Shown in pieces: positions 1 through 8,313 of a stretch of DNA of 64,000 nucleotides; within the stretch, counting starts at the first letter, position 1; the number at the start of each line of letters is the position of its first letter. The notes beneath the pieces were generated by a model, which made no database searches, had not been told where the DNA came from, and saw only the letters and a program-made list of their open reading frames with translations. The position numbers and the translations under genes are program-made. This DNA comes from an uncultured Blautia sp. (GTDB lineage: Bacteria > Bacillota > Clostridia > Lachnospirales > Lachnospiraceae): positions 11,654 through 75,653 of the forward strand of contig URMH01000008.1 in the NCBI GenBank assembly GCA_900549015.1, written 5' to 3'.

Positions 1-39
1 GAAATGCAAAAATTGTAATAGGCAGAGATGGTGATATTT

Positions 40-1515
40 ATGAACAGTAGACCTATGTTAAATGCGTATCCGGACAGTATGGGCGGAAAATTATCAGATA
101 TTGTTGAAGTTCTAAGTCAGAACAATATGAAGGATGTGTTTGGCTCTTTCTACATTTTGCCGAGCATTTATCATTCGGATCTGGATAGGGGTTTTTCTGT
201 CATTGATTATAATCTGAATGAGGAACTGGCAGAGTGGAAGGATTTGGAAGAACTGAAGAAACTGGGGATTGCTCTAAAACTTGATTTTATACTAAATCAT
301 GCCTCTGCCCAGTCACAGCAGTTTACAGACCTCGTTCAACATGGAGACCAGTCAGAATACAAAGACTTCTTTATTAATTGGAATGAATTTTGGCAGGGGT
401 ACGGCTCAATGACGGAAGATGGATATGTCCAGCCGGAATCGGAGTATCTTGAGAAGATGTTCTTTCGAAAACCGGGACTTCCAATACTTATGGTAAAATT
501 TCCTGATGGGAAAAAGGTTCCCTACTGGAATACATTCTATCAGGAAGAACATTATCCTCTGTATCTTGGCCAGATGGACTTAAATATCAAATCGCAAAAG
601 GTATGGGATTTTTATAAAGATACCTTGAAAAAAATAGCGTCCTACGGAGCAGAAATTGTAAGATTAGATGCTTTTGCATATGCGCCCAAAGAGCCGGGAG
701 AAAAAAATTTTCTGAATGAGCCGGGAACATGGGAACTGCTAAGTCGTATTCAGGAGATTGCAAGTCCTTATAATCTTACCCTTCTGCCAGAGATTCACGC
801 AACCTATAAGGAGAAGATATATAAAAAGGTGTCAGATAAAGGATATATGACTTATGATTTCTTCCTCCCGGGACTTGTGATAGATGCAATTGAGAATAAG
901 AGAAGCAATTATCTTGCCGCATGGGCAAAGGAACTTGTCGAGCACGACATCAAAGTTGTCAACATGCTTGGCTGCCACGATGGAATACCACTACTTGATT
1001 TGAAAGGAATTTTGCCAGAAGCGGATATTCAGAATCTAATAGATTTAATTGTTGCACGTGGTGGTCTTGTAAAAAATCTACATGGACAAAGGAATATGTA
1101 TTATCAGGTAAATGCAACGTATTTTAGCGCACTTGGAGAGTCTGAACAGAAACTCCTGATGGCGAGAGCGATTCAGCTCTTTATGCCAGGAAAACCGCAG
1201 ATATGGTATTTGGATCTTTTTGCAGGAAAAAATAATTATGAAGCGGTAAAAAGAGCAGGAGCTTCCGGACACAAAGAAATCAACAGAACCAATCTTACTT
1301 CAGATGAAATTGCAGAGGCTCTGAAAAATGAAGTTGTCCAAAAACAGATTGAAATGATTCGATTCCGAAATACGTGTAAAGCATTTGAAGAAGGGGCAAA
1401 AATCAGTATAGAGGAGGAAGATGGCGTTCTTCGAATTATTTGGAGCAAAGGTATTTTTAGTGCAGAATTAGCGGTAGATTTCATTAATGGAGAATATGCG
1501 ATAAAGGAAAAATAA
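40..1515 (+). CDS. GH13_18 sucrose-phosphorylase-like glycoside phosphorylase
   Basis: Retaining GH13 enzyme of the subfamily that includes sucrose phosphorylase, which splits an alpha-glucoside with phosphate to give glucose 1-phosphate in the cytosol. Counting from the ATG at 40 (491 aa), the N-terminus carries the AYPDSMGG signature. The nucleophile is D210 in VRLDAFAY, the acid/base is E251 in LLPEIH, and the third acid is D314 in CHDG. The length (about 490 aa) fits the subfamily. An ATG at 28 is in frame, but the ATG at 40 has GGTGAT about 5 bases upstream and aligns with the usual N-terminus. An in-frame stop at 16-18 shows that the gene starts inside the window. The sugar substrate cannot be read from sequence; sucrose, sucrose 6-phosphate, glucosylglycerate and related compounds occur in this family. 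Confidence 0.85.
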   Translation: MNSRPMLNAYPDSMGGKLSDIVEVLSQNNMKDVFGSFYILPSIYHSDLDRGFSVIDYNLNEELAEWKDLEELKKLGIALKLDFILNHASAQSQQFTDLVQHGDQSEYKDFFINWNEFWQGYGSMTEDGYVQPESEYLEKMFFRKPGLPILMVKFPDGKKVPYWNTFYQEEHYPLYLGQMDLNIKSQKVWDFYKDTLKKIASYGAEIVRLDAFAYAPKEPGEKNFLNEPGTWELLSRIQEIASPYNLTLLPEIHATYKEKIYKKVSDKGYMTYDFFLPGLVIDAIENKRSNYLAAWAKELVEHDIKVVNMLGCHDGIPLLDLKGILPEADIQNLIDLIVARGGLVKNLHGQRNMYYQVNATYFSALGESEQKLLMARAIQLFMPGKPQIWYLDLFAGKNNYEAVKRAGASGHKEINRTNLTSDEIAEALKNEVVQKQIEMIRFRNTCKAFEEGAKISIEEEDGVLRIIWSKGIFSAELAVDFINGEYAIKEK

Positions 1516-1835
1516 AATTAAATACAGATATAGTTCTGTGGCAAGTTCAGCCACCTAAAAGAAAATAGTGATATATTTTGCTTTGATTAAGAGGGTGATT
1601 TGAATTTAGTAGTTAAAAGACTGTAGACAATCAGCCTAAAGTACGCTATTATATAGTTAAAATGTAATATAATTTCATGTTGTTTATCATTCTTGAAATC
1701 TGAGAGCATAAAAAGAGTTTGGTTTAAAAGGGGAATAATGACAAGTTCGGACATAAATTAATTTTGTTTACTTGTCTGTTTGAACATTGGTCGTGGACCT
1801 GGTTCCTGCAAGGGACGCTGAATGAAAACGGGATG
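1516..1835. other. non-coding gap with no recognised element
   Basis: An AT-rich stretch after the GH13_18 gene. No ORF with a credible ribosome site, no RNA gene and no inverted-repeat-bounded element is visible. The only start-like signal is AAGGGG before an ATG near 1738 that opens just seven codons. It may be decayed sequence. Confidence 0.5.
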
Positions 1836-1870
1836 AAAAAGCTTGAGACAATTTGTCTTGGGCTTTTTTT
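1836..1870 (+). terminator. intrinsic terminator
   Basis: A 15-bp stem (1836-1850 with 1854-1868, including G-U pairs) closes on a 3-base loop and runs straight into seven T residues at 1864-1870. It lies just upstream of the parS palindrome and insulates the GNAT operon. Confidence 0.75.
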
Positions 1871-1875
1871 CTGCA

Positions 1876-1891
1876 TGTTTCACGTGAAACA
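1876..1891. other. parS: parS centromere site
   Basis: TGTTTCACGTGAAACA is a perfect 16-bp palindrome. It matches the highly conserved ParB/Spo0J-binding parS consensus of Firmicutes and other bacteria. It sits in a non-coding gap between a terminator and the ribosome site of the GNAT gene. Such sites cluster near oriC and nucleate ParB spreading and SMC loading. No parA or parB gene lies in the window, and no second site of this quality was seen. Confidence 0.85.
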
Positions 1892-1919
1892 TACAACAAA
1901 AAAGGAGGAATGAGAGAAA

Positions 1920-2438
1920 ATGGATATGAAGAATTTGTATGAACAATATGAGTTCAGAAATATAAAGATAGAAGAAATTTCACAGGCGGCAGAGATAGAG
2001 AAACGGTGTTTTCCGCCAAATGAGGCGTGTTCTTATGAACATATGGAGCAGCGCGTCAAGAAAGCGCCGGAGTTGTTTCTTGTTGCGGTGGATAAAAAAA
2101 CAGGCCTTTTAGCAGGATTTTTAAATGGGCTTGCAACAGAGAAGATGCATTTGACAGATGATTTTTTTACAGATGCAGAGGTTCATAATCCGTCAGGAGA
2201 AAATATTATGCTTCTTGGCCTTGATGTCCTTCCGGAACATAGAGGAAGAGGGCTTGCAAGAACACTGGTGGAAGAATATATCCGAAGAGAAAAAGAAAAA
2301 GACAGGAAAAAACTGATATTGACCTGCGTAGAAGAAAAAGTAGAGATGTATAAGAAGTTTGGATTTATGGATCATGGTATTGGCATATCTCAGTGGGGTG
2401 GAGAAGCCTGGCATGAAATGAGTATAGTGATAAAGTGA
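1920..2438 (+). CDS. GNAT family N-acetyltransferase
   Basis: Predicted acetyl-CoA-dependent N-acyltransferase of 172 aa. The acetyl-CoA-binding motif A is clear in VLPEHRGRGLARTLVEEYI (about residues 103-121), and motif B follows at about 128-142. The N-terminal EIEKRCFPPNEACS and the C-terminal GGEAWHEM resemble arylalkylamine/polyamine-type GNATs, but the acceptor cannot be predicted. An AAGGAGG site lies about 11 bases before ATG 1920; the in-frame ATG at 1926 is an alternative start. It is first in a run with the DUF1653 gene and a small acidic protein, 10-15 bases apart, so probably one transcript. Confidence 0.85.
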   Translation: MDMKNLYEQYEFRNIKIEEISQAAEIEKRCFPPNEACSYEHMEQRVKKAPELFLVAVDKKTGLLAGFLNGLATEKMHLTDDFFTDAEVHNPSGENIMLLGLDVLPEHRGRGLARTLVEEYIRREKEKDRKKLILTCVEEKVEMYKKFGFMDHGIGISQWGGEAWHEMSIVIK

Positions 2439-2448
2439 AAGGTGAAAT

Positions 2449-2904
2449 ATGAGTAAAGTAAGAATAATAAAGAAAAATGATGAATATACCTTAGAATATC
2501 AAGTAGGAGATATTTGTGAGGTTACAGGAACCTGGTATGGAGGAGTACATATTATAGGAAAATCCGGTGTTCCGGTGTCTTTGGATAAAGAAGAATATGT
2601 GGAATTAGATACAGAACCGGAAATAAAGGAAGAGATAGTAGAAAAAAGAGATATTTGTGTGGGAGATATTGTGCAGCACTTTAAAAGAGAGTGGGTGTCA
2701 CGGGAGACTTCGGAATATTTATATAAAGTGCTTGCGGTTGCACACCATACGGAGACAGGAGAAAAGCTTGTGATTTACCAGGGGTTATATGCGCCTTTTA
2801 AAATATGCGCAAGACCGTACGCGATGTTTATGAGCGAGGTAGACAGGGAAAAATACCCGGATATTAGGCAGAAATACAGATTTGAGAAAGTGAAAGACAT
2901 TTAA
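2449..2904 (+). CDS. DUF1653 domain protein
   Basis: A 151-aa cytosolic protein. Residues about 1-55 form an N-terminal part with alternating beta-type residues. Residues about 70-147 match DUF1653, recognisable from GDIVQHFKRE, the YKVLAVAHHTETGE stretch and the ending RPYAMFMSEVDREKYP. DUF1653 is a small conserved fold found alone or next to nucleotide and housekeeping genes; no biochemical role is established that I know of. The N-terminal extension is not part of the usual short DUF1653 protein and I do not recognise it. GGTGAAATATG precedes the start, 10 bases after the GNAT stop. Confidence 0.75.
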   Translation: MSKVRIIKKNDEYTLEYQVGDICEVTGTWYGGVHIIGKSGVPVSLDKEEYVELDTEPEIKEEIVEKRDICVGDIVQHFKREWVSRETSEYLYKVLAVAHHTETGEKLVIYQGLYAPFKICARPYAMFMSEVDREKYPDIRQKYRFEKVKDI

Positions 2905-2918
2905 GGAGGCTTGATTAC

Positions 2919-3134
2919 ATGGGAAAAGTGATAAAAATTTCTTCTGAAAAAGGGAGAGAAGAAAAGTTAAAAAAAATTTTGGAACATCTGGAAGCGGTAA
3001 AAAATGATCTGGCAGAGCTTTTGGAGGAGTATGATCGGGAAGAAGATGAAAAAACAGACATTCTGACAGAGGCTCTGGACGCCCTGGAAGATGCACATGA
3101 TATTGTGAATGAAGCGGTGTCGGAGGATATGTGA
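2919..3134 (+). CDS. small acidic coiled-coil protein, unknown
   Basis: A 71-aa protein not assigned to a family. It is strongly charged, with a helical heptad-like stretch from about residue 12 to 50 rich in Glu and Leu and an acidic tail, so a short coiled coil or helical hairpin is likely. There is no signal peptide or membrane segment. AAGGAGG lies at 2903-2909, spanning the end of the previous gene, which suggests translational coupling. The shared bidirectional terminator with the LysR gene follows. Confidence 0.6.
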   Translation: MGKVIKISSEKGREEKLKKILEHLEAVKNDLAELLEEYDREEDEKTDILTEALDALEDAHDIVNEAVSEDM

Positions 3135-3141
3135 CAAGAGG

Positions 3142-3189
3142 AAAAACAGCGAAAATCTCCGTCAGGAAAGGAGATTTTCCGCTGCTTTT
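3142..3189. terminator. bidirectional terminator nested in the LysR stop
   Basis: CAGCGAAAATCTCC (3147-3160) pairs with 3170-3184 (one bulged base). TTTT follows on the + strand and TTTTT on the - strand. The stop codon of the minus-strand LysR gene (3162-3164) lies in the loop, so the 3-prime end of that coding sequence forms one stem arm. Confidence 0.8.
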
Positions 3190-4052
3190 ATAAAGCTTAA
3201 GACACTTTCGGAAGGGTTTGAGCTATAAAGAATACCGTATGGAACAGTATAATCCCAGTAAACAGGGAGAGAGATTATGTCCGGATGGATATTTTTCCAG
3301 CACTCCGGGATAAGAAGGGCGCTTTTTGTATTGATACAGCGCTGAAACACAGATAAATTATAGTTGTGAGGAATATCGTTGAGGAAAATCTGCGGATGAT
3401 TTTTTTGGAAATCTTCGCGGATTTTATCATGTACAGAGGAAATGCCCTGAGACATTATCATGAGGGTTTTTCCATATAAATCTTCTATATGAAGCATTTC
3501 TTTTGCCGCCAGAGGGTGATTCTTTGGCACGGCAATCATTTCTTTGTAATTTCCGATGGGAAGACAGCGGCAGTCGGAAGGCTGTCCTTCTGAATCGCAA
3601 ATACGGATCAGAAAATCGAATTTTTCTCCAGTTTTTATTGCTTCTGGCAGAAGACGCTGCGGATCGTCTTCGAAAGATACCAGTTGAAGCTTGCTTCCCG
3701 GAAAATGGGGGTTTATTTCGTACCACAAATCCATAAATGCTCTGGCGGGCGAGAATCTGGAATCTCCCACCCGGAAAATCACTCCATCATCGGAGGCTGC
3801 TGTTGTGGCTTCGGTGATGGATTTTTTTGAGTAATCTATGATGAATTTTGCATCTCTGTATATGATTTTTCCTGCCTGTGTATATCTTACGCCTGTTGGC
3901 GTTCTATCTATCAATTTCAAATTCAGATGCTTTTCCAGTGTATTCATCTGCTTCATAATGGCTGTTGTAGATATATTTAGCTGTTCGGCTGCTTTCGTAA
4001 AACTGCCGCAATCTATGACGCTTATGAATGTGTTCAGTGCCGGATTGTACAT
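3162..4052 (-). CDS. LysR family transcriptional regulator
   Basis: A 296-aa regulator. The N-terminal winged helix-turn-helix (about residues 5-65) includes SFTKAAEQLNISTTAIMKQ and the LKLIDRTPTGVRYTQAG wing. An effector-binding domain of periplasmic-binding-protein type follows (about 90-290). The ligand is unknown. It is a lone gene with no divergent partner, so its target is not evident from context; autoregulation is suggested by the palindrome just upstream. It converges with the GNAT operon and shares its terminator. Confidence 0.88.
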   Translation of the reverse strand: MYNPALNTFISVIDCGSFTKAAEQLNISTTAIMKQMNTLEKHLNLKLIDRTPTGVRYTQAGKIIYRDAKFIIDYSKKSITEATTAASDDGVIFRVGDSRFSPARAFMDLWYEINPHFPGSKLQLVSFEDDPQRLLPEAIKTGEKFDFLIRICDSEGQPSDCRCLPIGNYKEMIAVPKNHPLAAKEMLHIEDLYGKTLMIMSQGISSVHDKIREDFQKNHPQIFLNDIPHNYNLSVFQRCINTKSALLIPECWKNIHPDIISLPVYWDYTVPYGILYSSNPSESVLSFIKAAENLLS

Positions 4053-4068
4053 AAGACCCTCCCTAAAT

Positions 4069-4091
4069 AGTATAAACTAAAAGTTTACACT
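4069..4091 (-). promoter_or_regulatory. putative LysR autoregulatory operator and promoter
   Basis: An imperfect inverted repeat, AGTATAAACT - AAA - AGTTTACACT (one mismatch per arm pair), lies 17 bases upstream of the LysR start. Read on the - strand, one arm ends in TATACT, which sits 18 bases after TTACCA, so the palindrome would occupy the promoter spacer and -10. The position fits autoregulation; the binding protein is an inference. Confidence 0.45.
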
Positions 4092-4283
4092 ATGGTAACA
4101 TGGGGAATATACATAGTCAATGAAAAAGATGAATAATATTATAAAAGTGAAAAGAGAGCGAAAAAGAAGGGGAAAGAGAATGAATTATTATGCAAAAATA
4201 AAAACGAAATATACAATACAGTGAAAGAGGGCGGGATTAAGAAAAGGAAAAATGAAAGTACAGAGATAATTTTAGATAAAAAG

Positions 4284-4303
4284 AGGAGCGCAAATGCGCT
4301 CCT
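4284..4303 (-). terminator. intrinsic terminator of the tlpA-like gene
   Basis: AGGAGCGC and GCGCTCCT form a perfect 8-bp stem with a 4-base loop. On the - strand it is followed by CTTTTTATC. It lies about 15 bases past the stop of the thioredoxin-like gene. Confidence 0.75.
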
Positions 4304-4317
4304 GAAGAAAAAGTATA

Positions 4318-5037
4318 TTACTGGATCATATCCAGACCTTTTTGAAGAGTGGCACCATCAAGAGCTCCGCTTGCCTGAGCAACAGGCGTACCGTCGGCTG
4401 CGATAAAGTAAGTGACGGGAATAGAATACGTTCCGTATGTCATAGCTCCTTCTGTGCTGGTGTCAAAGTATACGGGGAAGGTATATCCCTGTTCTTCGAT
4501 AAATGCAGATGCCGTTTCAACCGTCTCTCTTGATCCGTCTGTGAGGTTTACAATTACGAAATTTATATCCTCTCCATATTTCTGATAAGCTTCTTCAAAA
4601 TGCGGCATCTCGCTTTTGCAGGGACCGCACCAGCTTGCCCAGAAATTAAGGACAACCGGTTTGCCGAAGAAATCGGAAAGCTTTACTTCCTCGCCGGAAG
4701 CGTCTGTCATAGTAAAATCAGGAGCCGTTTCTGCGGCATTTTCGCCGGAATCTGTCTCTTCAGAAGATGTCCGGGAATCGTCTCCGTTGGCTTCTGCCTG
4801 AGAATCATGAGAGGAGTCAGACTCTTCTGTGTCAGAAGTCTGTGCGTCTTCTTCGATTTCTGCCTTTTCGTTATTTTCTTCCGGCTGTGAATCCTCTTTG
4901 TTTTTCGATGACGGAGAGGTTTCCGTAAGAGTGTCGGTTTTGTAGGCGCTGCTCAGTTTGTTATAAAAGAAACCGGCGCCTCCGATTAAAATAACAAGAA
5001 GTACAGAAAGTAATATAAAGGTTTTATTTTTTTTCAT
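4318..5037 (-). CDS. membrane-anchored TlpA/ResA-like thiol-disulfide oxidoreductase
   Basis: A 239-aa protein with an N-terminal membrane anchor (about residues 7-25) and a long Ser/Glu/Asp-rich linker (about 35-105). The extracytoplasmic thioredoxin-like domain of the AhpC-TSA/TlpA type has active site WCGPC (C137, C140) and cis-proline P207 in SIPVTY. Such proteins reduce or isomerise disulfides outside the membrane and take electrons from CcdA. The ccdA homologue is immediately upstream, 15 bases away on the same strand, supporting a two-gene electron-transfer unit. No cytochrome c genes are nearby, so a general envelope thiol role is more likely than cytochrome c maturation. Confidence 0.88.
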   Translation of the reverse strand: MKKNKTFILLSVLLVILIGGAGFFYNKLSSAYKTDTLTETSPSSKNKEDSQPEENNEKAEIEEDAQTSDTEESDSSHDSQAEANGDDSRTSSEETDSGENAAETAPDFTMTDASGEEVKLSDFFGKPVVLNFWASWCGPCKSEMPHFEEAYQKYGEDINFVIVNLTDGSRETVETASAFIEEQGYTFPVYFDTSTEGAMTYGTYSIPVTYFIAADGTPVAQASGALDGATLQKGLDMIQ

Positions 5038-5052
5038 AAGTCCTCCTTTTTA

Positions 5053-5715
5053 TCAGCTTAAAAGTGCCAGGAAACGTCCCATAGTGCCGGTTGCCATAAG
5101 AATACCAATGACAATTAAAAATCCGCCGCAGATCGTATTGATGATGCGATAATTCCGCTTGATAAAAGCGAAGGTGCTTTTTAATTTATCAATGAGAAGG
5201 GCACTGATAATAAAGGGAATTCCAAGACCGAGGGAGTAACATAAAAGCATGGTCATTCCTGTGAGAACGTGTCCCTGCTGTGAGGCGAGCATGAGAGCTG
5301 AGCCCAGGAATGCGCCGACACATGGAGTCCAGCCAACGGAAAAAATAATTCCGAATAAGGCGGAAGTGAAAAAGCCAAGATCTGTGGTATCTACGCTTCT
5401 CTTTGCTCCGTGAAAAAGGTTGATTTTCAGAATACCGAGAAAATTCAGCCCGAATAAAATCACGATGACACCGGAGACAATATTGACTGTCTGCTGATGT
5501 GATTTTAAGAAGCTTCCGATCGTTCCTGCAAGAGCGCCCATAGAGACAAATACGATAGTAAAACCAAGAATAAAACCGAGGGCGCATTTCATTGTTTTTT
5601 TTGTACTGCGCTCACCGCCTCCTGCAAAATAGGAGATGTATATGGGGAGCATTGGAAGGAGACAGGGAGAAATAAACGTGATAATTCCTTCCAAAAAAGA
5701 AATCATATACTGCAT
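5053..5715 (-). CDS. ccdA: CcdA/DsbD-type transmembrane thiol-electron carrier
   Basis: A 220-aa integral membrane protein with six hydrophobic segments. It passes reducing power from cytosolic thioredoxin to extracytoplasmic thioredoxin-like partners. The two conserved membrane cysteines are C18 in FISPCLLPMLP and C132 in GWTPCVGAFLG, the family signature. It precedes the TlpA-like gene on the same strand, which is its likely electron acceptor. The start has AAAGGAAT-type ribosome site upstream. The length is normal for the short CcdA form without DsbD's extra domains. Confidence 0.9.
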   Translation of the reverse strand: MQYMISFLEGIITFISPCLLPMLPIYISYFAGGGERSTKKTMKCALGFILGFTIVFVSMGALAGTIGSFLKSHQQTVNIVSGVIVILFGLNFLGILKINLFHGAKRSVDTTDLGFFTSALFGIIFSVGWTPCVGAFLGSALMLASQQGHVLTGMTMLLCYSLGLGIPFIISALLIDKLKSTFAFIKRNYRIINTICGGFLIVIGILMATGTMGRFLALLS

Positions 5716-5798
5716 ATTGTAAATTCCTTTCTATATAATTTTAGTACAGTATAACATATCTTTTGAAAAAAGATAGTGAGAATTTGAAAGAGGATATA

Positions 5799-5842
5799 AA
5801 AAAAACGTACAAGCTCTGATGATAAGAGTCTGTACGTTTTTT
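5799..5842. terminator. terminator hairpin between ccdA and the DUF819 gene
   Basis: AAAAAACGTACA pairs with TGTACGTTTTTT (outer stem), with an inner CTCT/AGAG stem. The A-run and T-run flanks make it work in both directions. On the - strand it ends the DUF819 transcript. Confidence 0.75.
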
Positions 5843-5886
5843 AGTGATTTCCTGCGGTTTGCGGCGTGAGCCACTTTATAGAGTTT

Positions 5887-7050
5887 CTATCCGAACAGGG
5901 ACATAATATTTGCTACAATCAATCCGCCGCCTGTTCCGATGACATATCCCATAAGTGCCATAAGTACACCAACAGGAACGAGGGCGCCGCTGTATGCGCC
6001 GGCAAGAATTGGGGCAGAAGCGGAACCGCCTATATTTGCAAGAGAGGCAACGCCGCAGGTAAACATATCCAGTTTGAAGATCTTGGCACAGAGAACCATA
6101 AGGATGCCGTGGATACCAAGAATCATAAATCCTGCAATGATCCATACAGGAGCGTCTGTAAGCTCAAGGAAGCTTGCACGTGAGGCAAGAAGAGCAACTA
6201 CAGAATAAAGCATAACATTGGAAAGTTCTGTTGTTCCTGCCATTTTTCCAACAGGTGTCAAAGCGCCGACAAGTCCTGCAAGAGTGATGAAAAGAACTGT
6301 CCATGTGGAAGTATCCAGGAATGGGAGCGCTCCGTTAAGAGTTGTTCCTATATTCTGTCCAAGAGCAGAAACAACGAGAGAAAGACCGAGAAGGAAAATA
6401 ATGTTTACAAATGTAATAGAACTATCATTTGCTTTCGCATTGTCTTCCAGACGTTTTGAAACTTCGTCAAGTGTTTTTGTGTTTGCTTTTACCCATTTGT
6501 TGAATTTTGGCGCCAGGTTAATTGCCCACAGAAGGAACATAACCCAGATAGAATAGTCGATAGAATCCACCACAAGGGCGTATGCCATATCTGCCTCTCC
6601 AATATCCAGTGCTGCCTGAACAGCAATCATATTTCCGGATCCGCCCATCCAGCTTCCGCAGAGAGCGCCGAGGGCTTTCCATGCACCTTCTCCAAGAGGT
6701 CCGTGGAGAATTGCGTAAGTGATAATAAAGCCGAGAGAAATTGTAATGGAAGCACAGAAGAAGCCGCCAAGCATTTTTGGTCCAAGCTTGAAGATTTTTC
6801 GGATGTCACAGCGAAGGAGCATCAGGAAAATCATGGCGAACAAAATATTGTTCTTTAAAGCGGAGTAGGCAGGTTTTGTTGCCTCCAGATCCCATACATT
6901 TAAAGTGCAGAAAATCATAGTGGTAAGATACAGTAAAACAATTGGTGGTGCGTAATCAAAAAATTTTGATTTTGTGTGTTTTTGCAGCCACACGAGGAGA
7001 GCAGCAATAAAAATTAAAACTGCTACGTAGGTAAATCCGTTTGTAATCAT
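5887..7050 (-). CDS. DUF819 family membrane transporter
   Basis: A 387-aa polytopic membrane protein with about 10-12 hydrophobic segments, recognisable as DUF819 (YjcL-like). Signatures include GSWMGGSGNMIAV (about residues 133-145) and GGSASAPILAGAY near the C-terminus. The transported substrate is not established for the family. It lies divergent from a dipeptide epimerase and near a PepD-like dipeptidase, which points to peptide or murein-peptide uptake or efflux. That substrate assignment is inference from context. The ribosome site is GGGAAGAG before ATG at 7050. Confidence 0.8.
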   Translation of the reverse strand: MITNGFTYVAVLIFIAALLVWLQKHTKSKFFDYAPPIVLLYLTTMIFCTLNVWDLEATKPAYSALKNNILFAMIFLMLLRCDIRKIFKLGPKMLGGFFCASITISLGFIITYAILHGPLGEGAWKALGALCGSWMGGSGNMIAVQAALDIGEADMAYALVVDSIDYSIWVMFLLWAINLAPKFNKWVKANTKTLDEVSKRLEDNAKANDSSITFVNIIFLLGLSLVVSALGQNIGTTLNGALPFLDTSTWTVLFITLAGLVGALTPVGKMAGTTELSNVMLYSVVALLASRASFLELTDAPVWIIAGFMILGIHGILMVLCAKIFKLDMFTCGVASLANIGGSASAPILAGAYSGALVPVGVLMALMGYVIGTGGGLIVANIMSLFG

Positions 7051-7183
7051 GTTACTCTTCCCTTTCCTTGTTATTTAGCACAATTTTCTTTACAAATCAT
7101 GCATGTTTATATACAATAATACCATTAGTTCTTGCGGCTGGCAAATACTTTTTACAAAATTAAAGAAAAGGCAGGTAAAAGAT

Positions 7184-8278
7184 ATGAAAATTACTGATAT
7201 TCGCATGGGGCTGATTTCCGTACCGCTTCGTGTTCCTTTTAAAACTGCGCTTCGTTCTGTGAACAGCGTAGAAGATGTTGTTGTTGAAATCCATACGGAT
7301 TCAGGAGAGGTGGGATATGGAGAAGCACCGCCAACAGGAGTAATCACAGGTGATACGACTGGTGCTATTATAGGAGCGATCAAAGATCATATCGCACCTT
7401 CTCTTATAGGCAGAGATGTAGATGACTTTGAAGATCTGATGAAGGTGCTGAATTCCTGCATTTTGAAAAATACAAGCGCGAAGGCAGCTGTAGATATGGC
7501 GCTGTGGGATTTATACGGACAGCTTTATAAAATTCCTGTTTATAAATTAATGGGAGGCGCAAGAAAATCTATCGTTACAGATATTACAATCAGCGTAAAT
7601 GAGCCTGATGAAATGGCGAGAGATGCAGAAGATGCGATCCGGAGAGGATATGACTGTTTAAAAGTAAAGGTGGGAAAAGAGCCGGAGAAGGATATTTCAA
7701 GGCTGTCAGCAATCCGCCAGGCTGTTCCGGCGGAAACGAAAATCCGAATTGATGCAAACCAGGGGTGGACACCAAAAGAGGCAGTCCGGATTTTGAACGG
7801 AATGCAGGAAAAGGGATTAGATATTGAATTTGTAGAACAGCCGGTAAAAGCGCATGATTTTGAGGGAATGAAGTACGTAACGGAACGTTCTTATGTGCCG
7901 GTTCTTGCAGATGAAAGTGTTTTTTCACCGGAAGATGCAGTGAAGATTATGCAAATGGGGGCAGCAGATCTTGTAAATATTAAGCTGATGAAGTGCGGCG
8001 GTCTTTATAATGCGCTGAAAATTGTTTCCGCAGCGGAGATTTACGGTGTGGAGTGTATGATCGGCTGTATGCTTGAGGCAAAGATCAGTGTAAATGCAGC
8101 GGTTCATCTTGCATGTGCCAAGAAAATTATTACAAAAATCGATCTTGATGGACCGGTTCTCTGTAAAGAAGACCCGATTCTTGGCGGTGCTGTCTTTGAT
8201 GAAAAGATAATTACCGTTTCAGATGAACCGGGTCTTGGTATCCGTGGTATTGAACCTGGGAAAATTCGCTATATTTAA
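7184..8278 (+). CDS. L-Ala-D/L-Glu-type dipeptide epimerase (enolase superfamily)
   Basis: Enolase-superfamily enzyme that inverts the alpha-carbon of the second residue of dipeptides such as L-Ala-D-Glu from murein. With the start at ATG 7184 (364 aa), the catalytic bases are K160/K162 (KVK) and K267 (NIKLMK). The metal ligands are D190 (RIDANQ), E218 (VEQP) and D243 (LADES). These positions match the known YkfB-type epimerase. A longer upstream reading frame from 7103 lacks the usual N-terminus; MKITDIRMG is the normal start, with an AGGT-containing site. It is divergent from DUF819 and convergent with pepD, forming a peptide-catabolism neighbourhood. Confidence 0.88.
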   Translation: MKITDIRMGLISVPLRVPFKTALRSVNSVEDVVVEIHTDSGEVGYGEAPPTGVITGDTTGAIIGAIKDHIAPSLIGRDVDDFEDLMKVLNSCILKNTSAKAAVDMALWDLYGQLYKIPVYKLMGGARKSIVTDITISVNEPDEMARDAEDAIRRGYDCLKVKVGKEPEKDISRLSAIRQAVPAETKIRIDANQGWTPKEAVRILNGMQEKGLDIEFVEQPVKAHDFEGMKYVTERSYVPVLADESVFSPEDAVKIMQMGAADLVNIKLMKCGGLYNALKIVSAAEIYGVECMIGCMLEAKISVNAAVHLACAKKIITKIDLDGPVLCKEDPILGGAVFDEKIITVSDEPGLGIRGIEPGKIRYI

Positions 8279-8288
8279 ATGTAAAATT

Positions 8289-8313
8289 CTGTTTTAAAGC
8301 GCTTTAAGAACAG
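8289..8313 (-). terminator. weak terminator hairpin spanning the pepD stop
   Basis: CTGTTTTAAAGC pairs with GCTTTAAGAACAG (one bulge), a 12-bp near-palindrome containing the pepD stop at 8294-8296. The T-tract on the - strand is short (AATTTTAC), so termination strength is uncertain. It may serve both convergent genes. Confidence 0.4.

Noticed and set aside
4180..4224. 14-codon ORF with an AAGGGG site, possible leader peptide
   Set aside because: No gene follows on that strand, and no attenuator is present.
4221..4406. 61-aa open frame on the + strand
   Set aside because: It overlaps the terminator and the end of the opposite-strand TlpA-like gene, and has no supporting signals.
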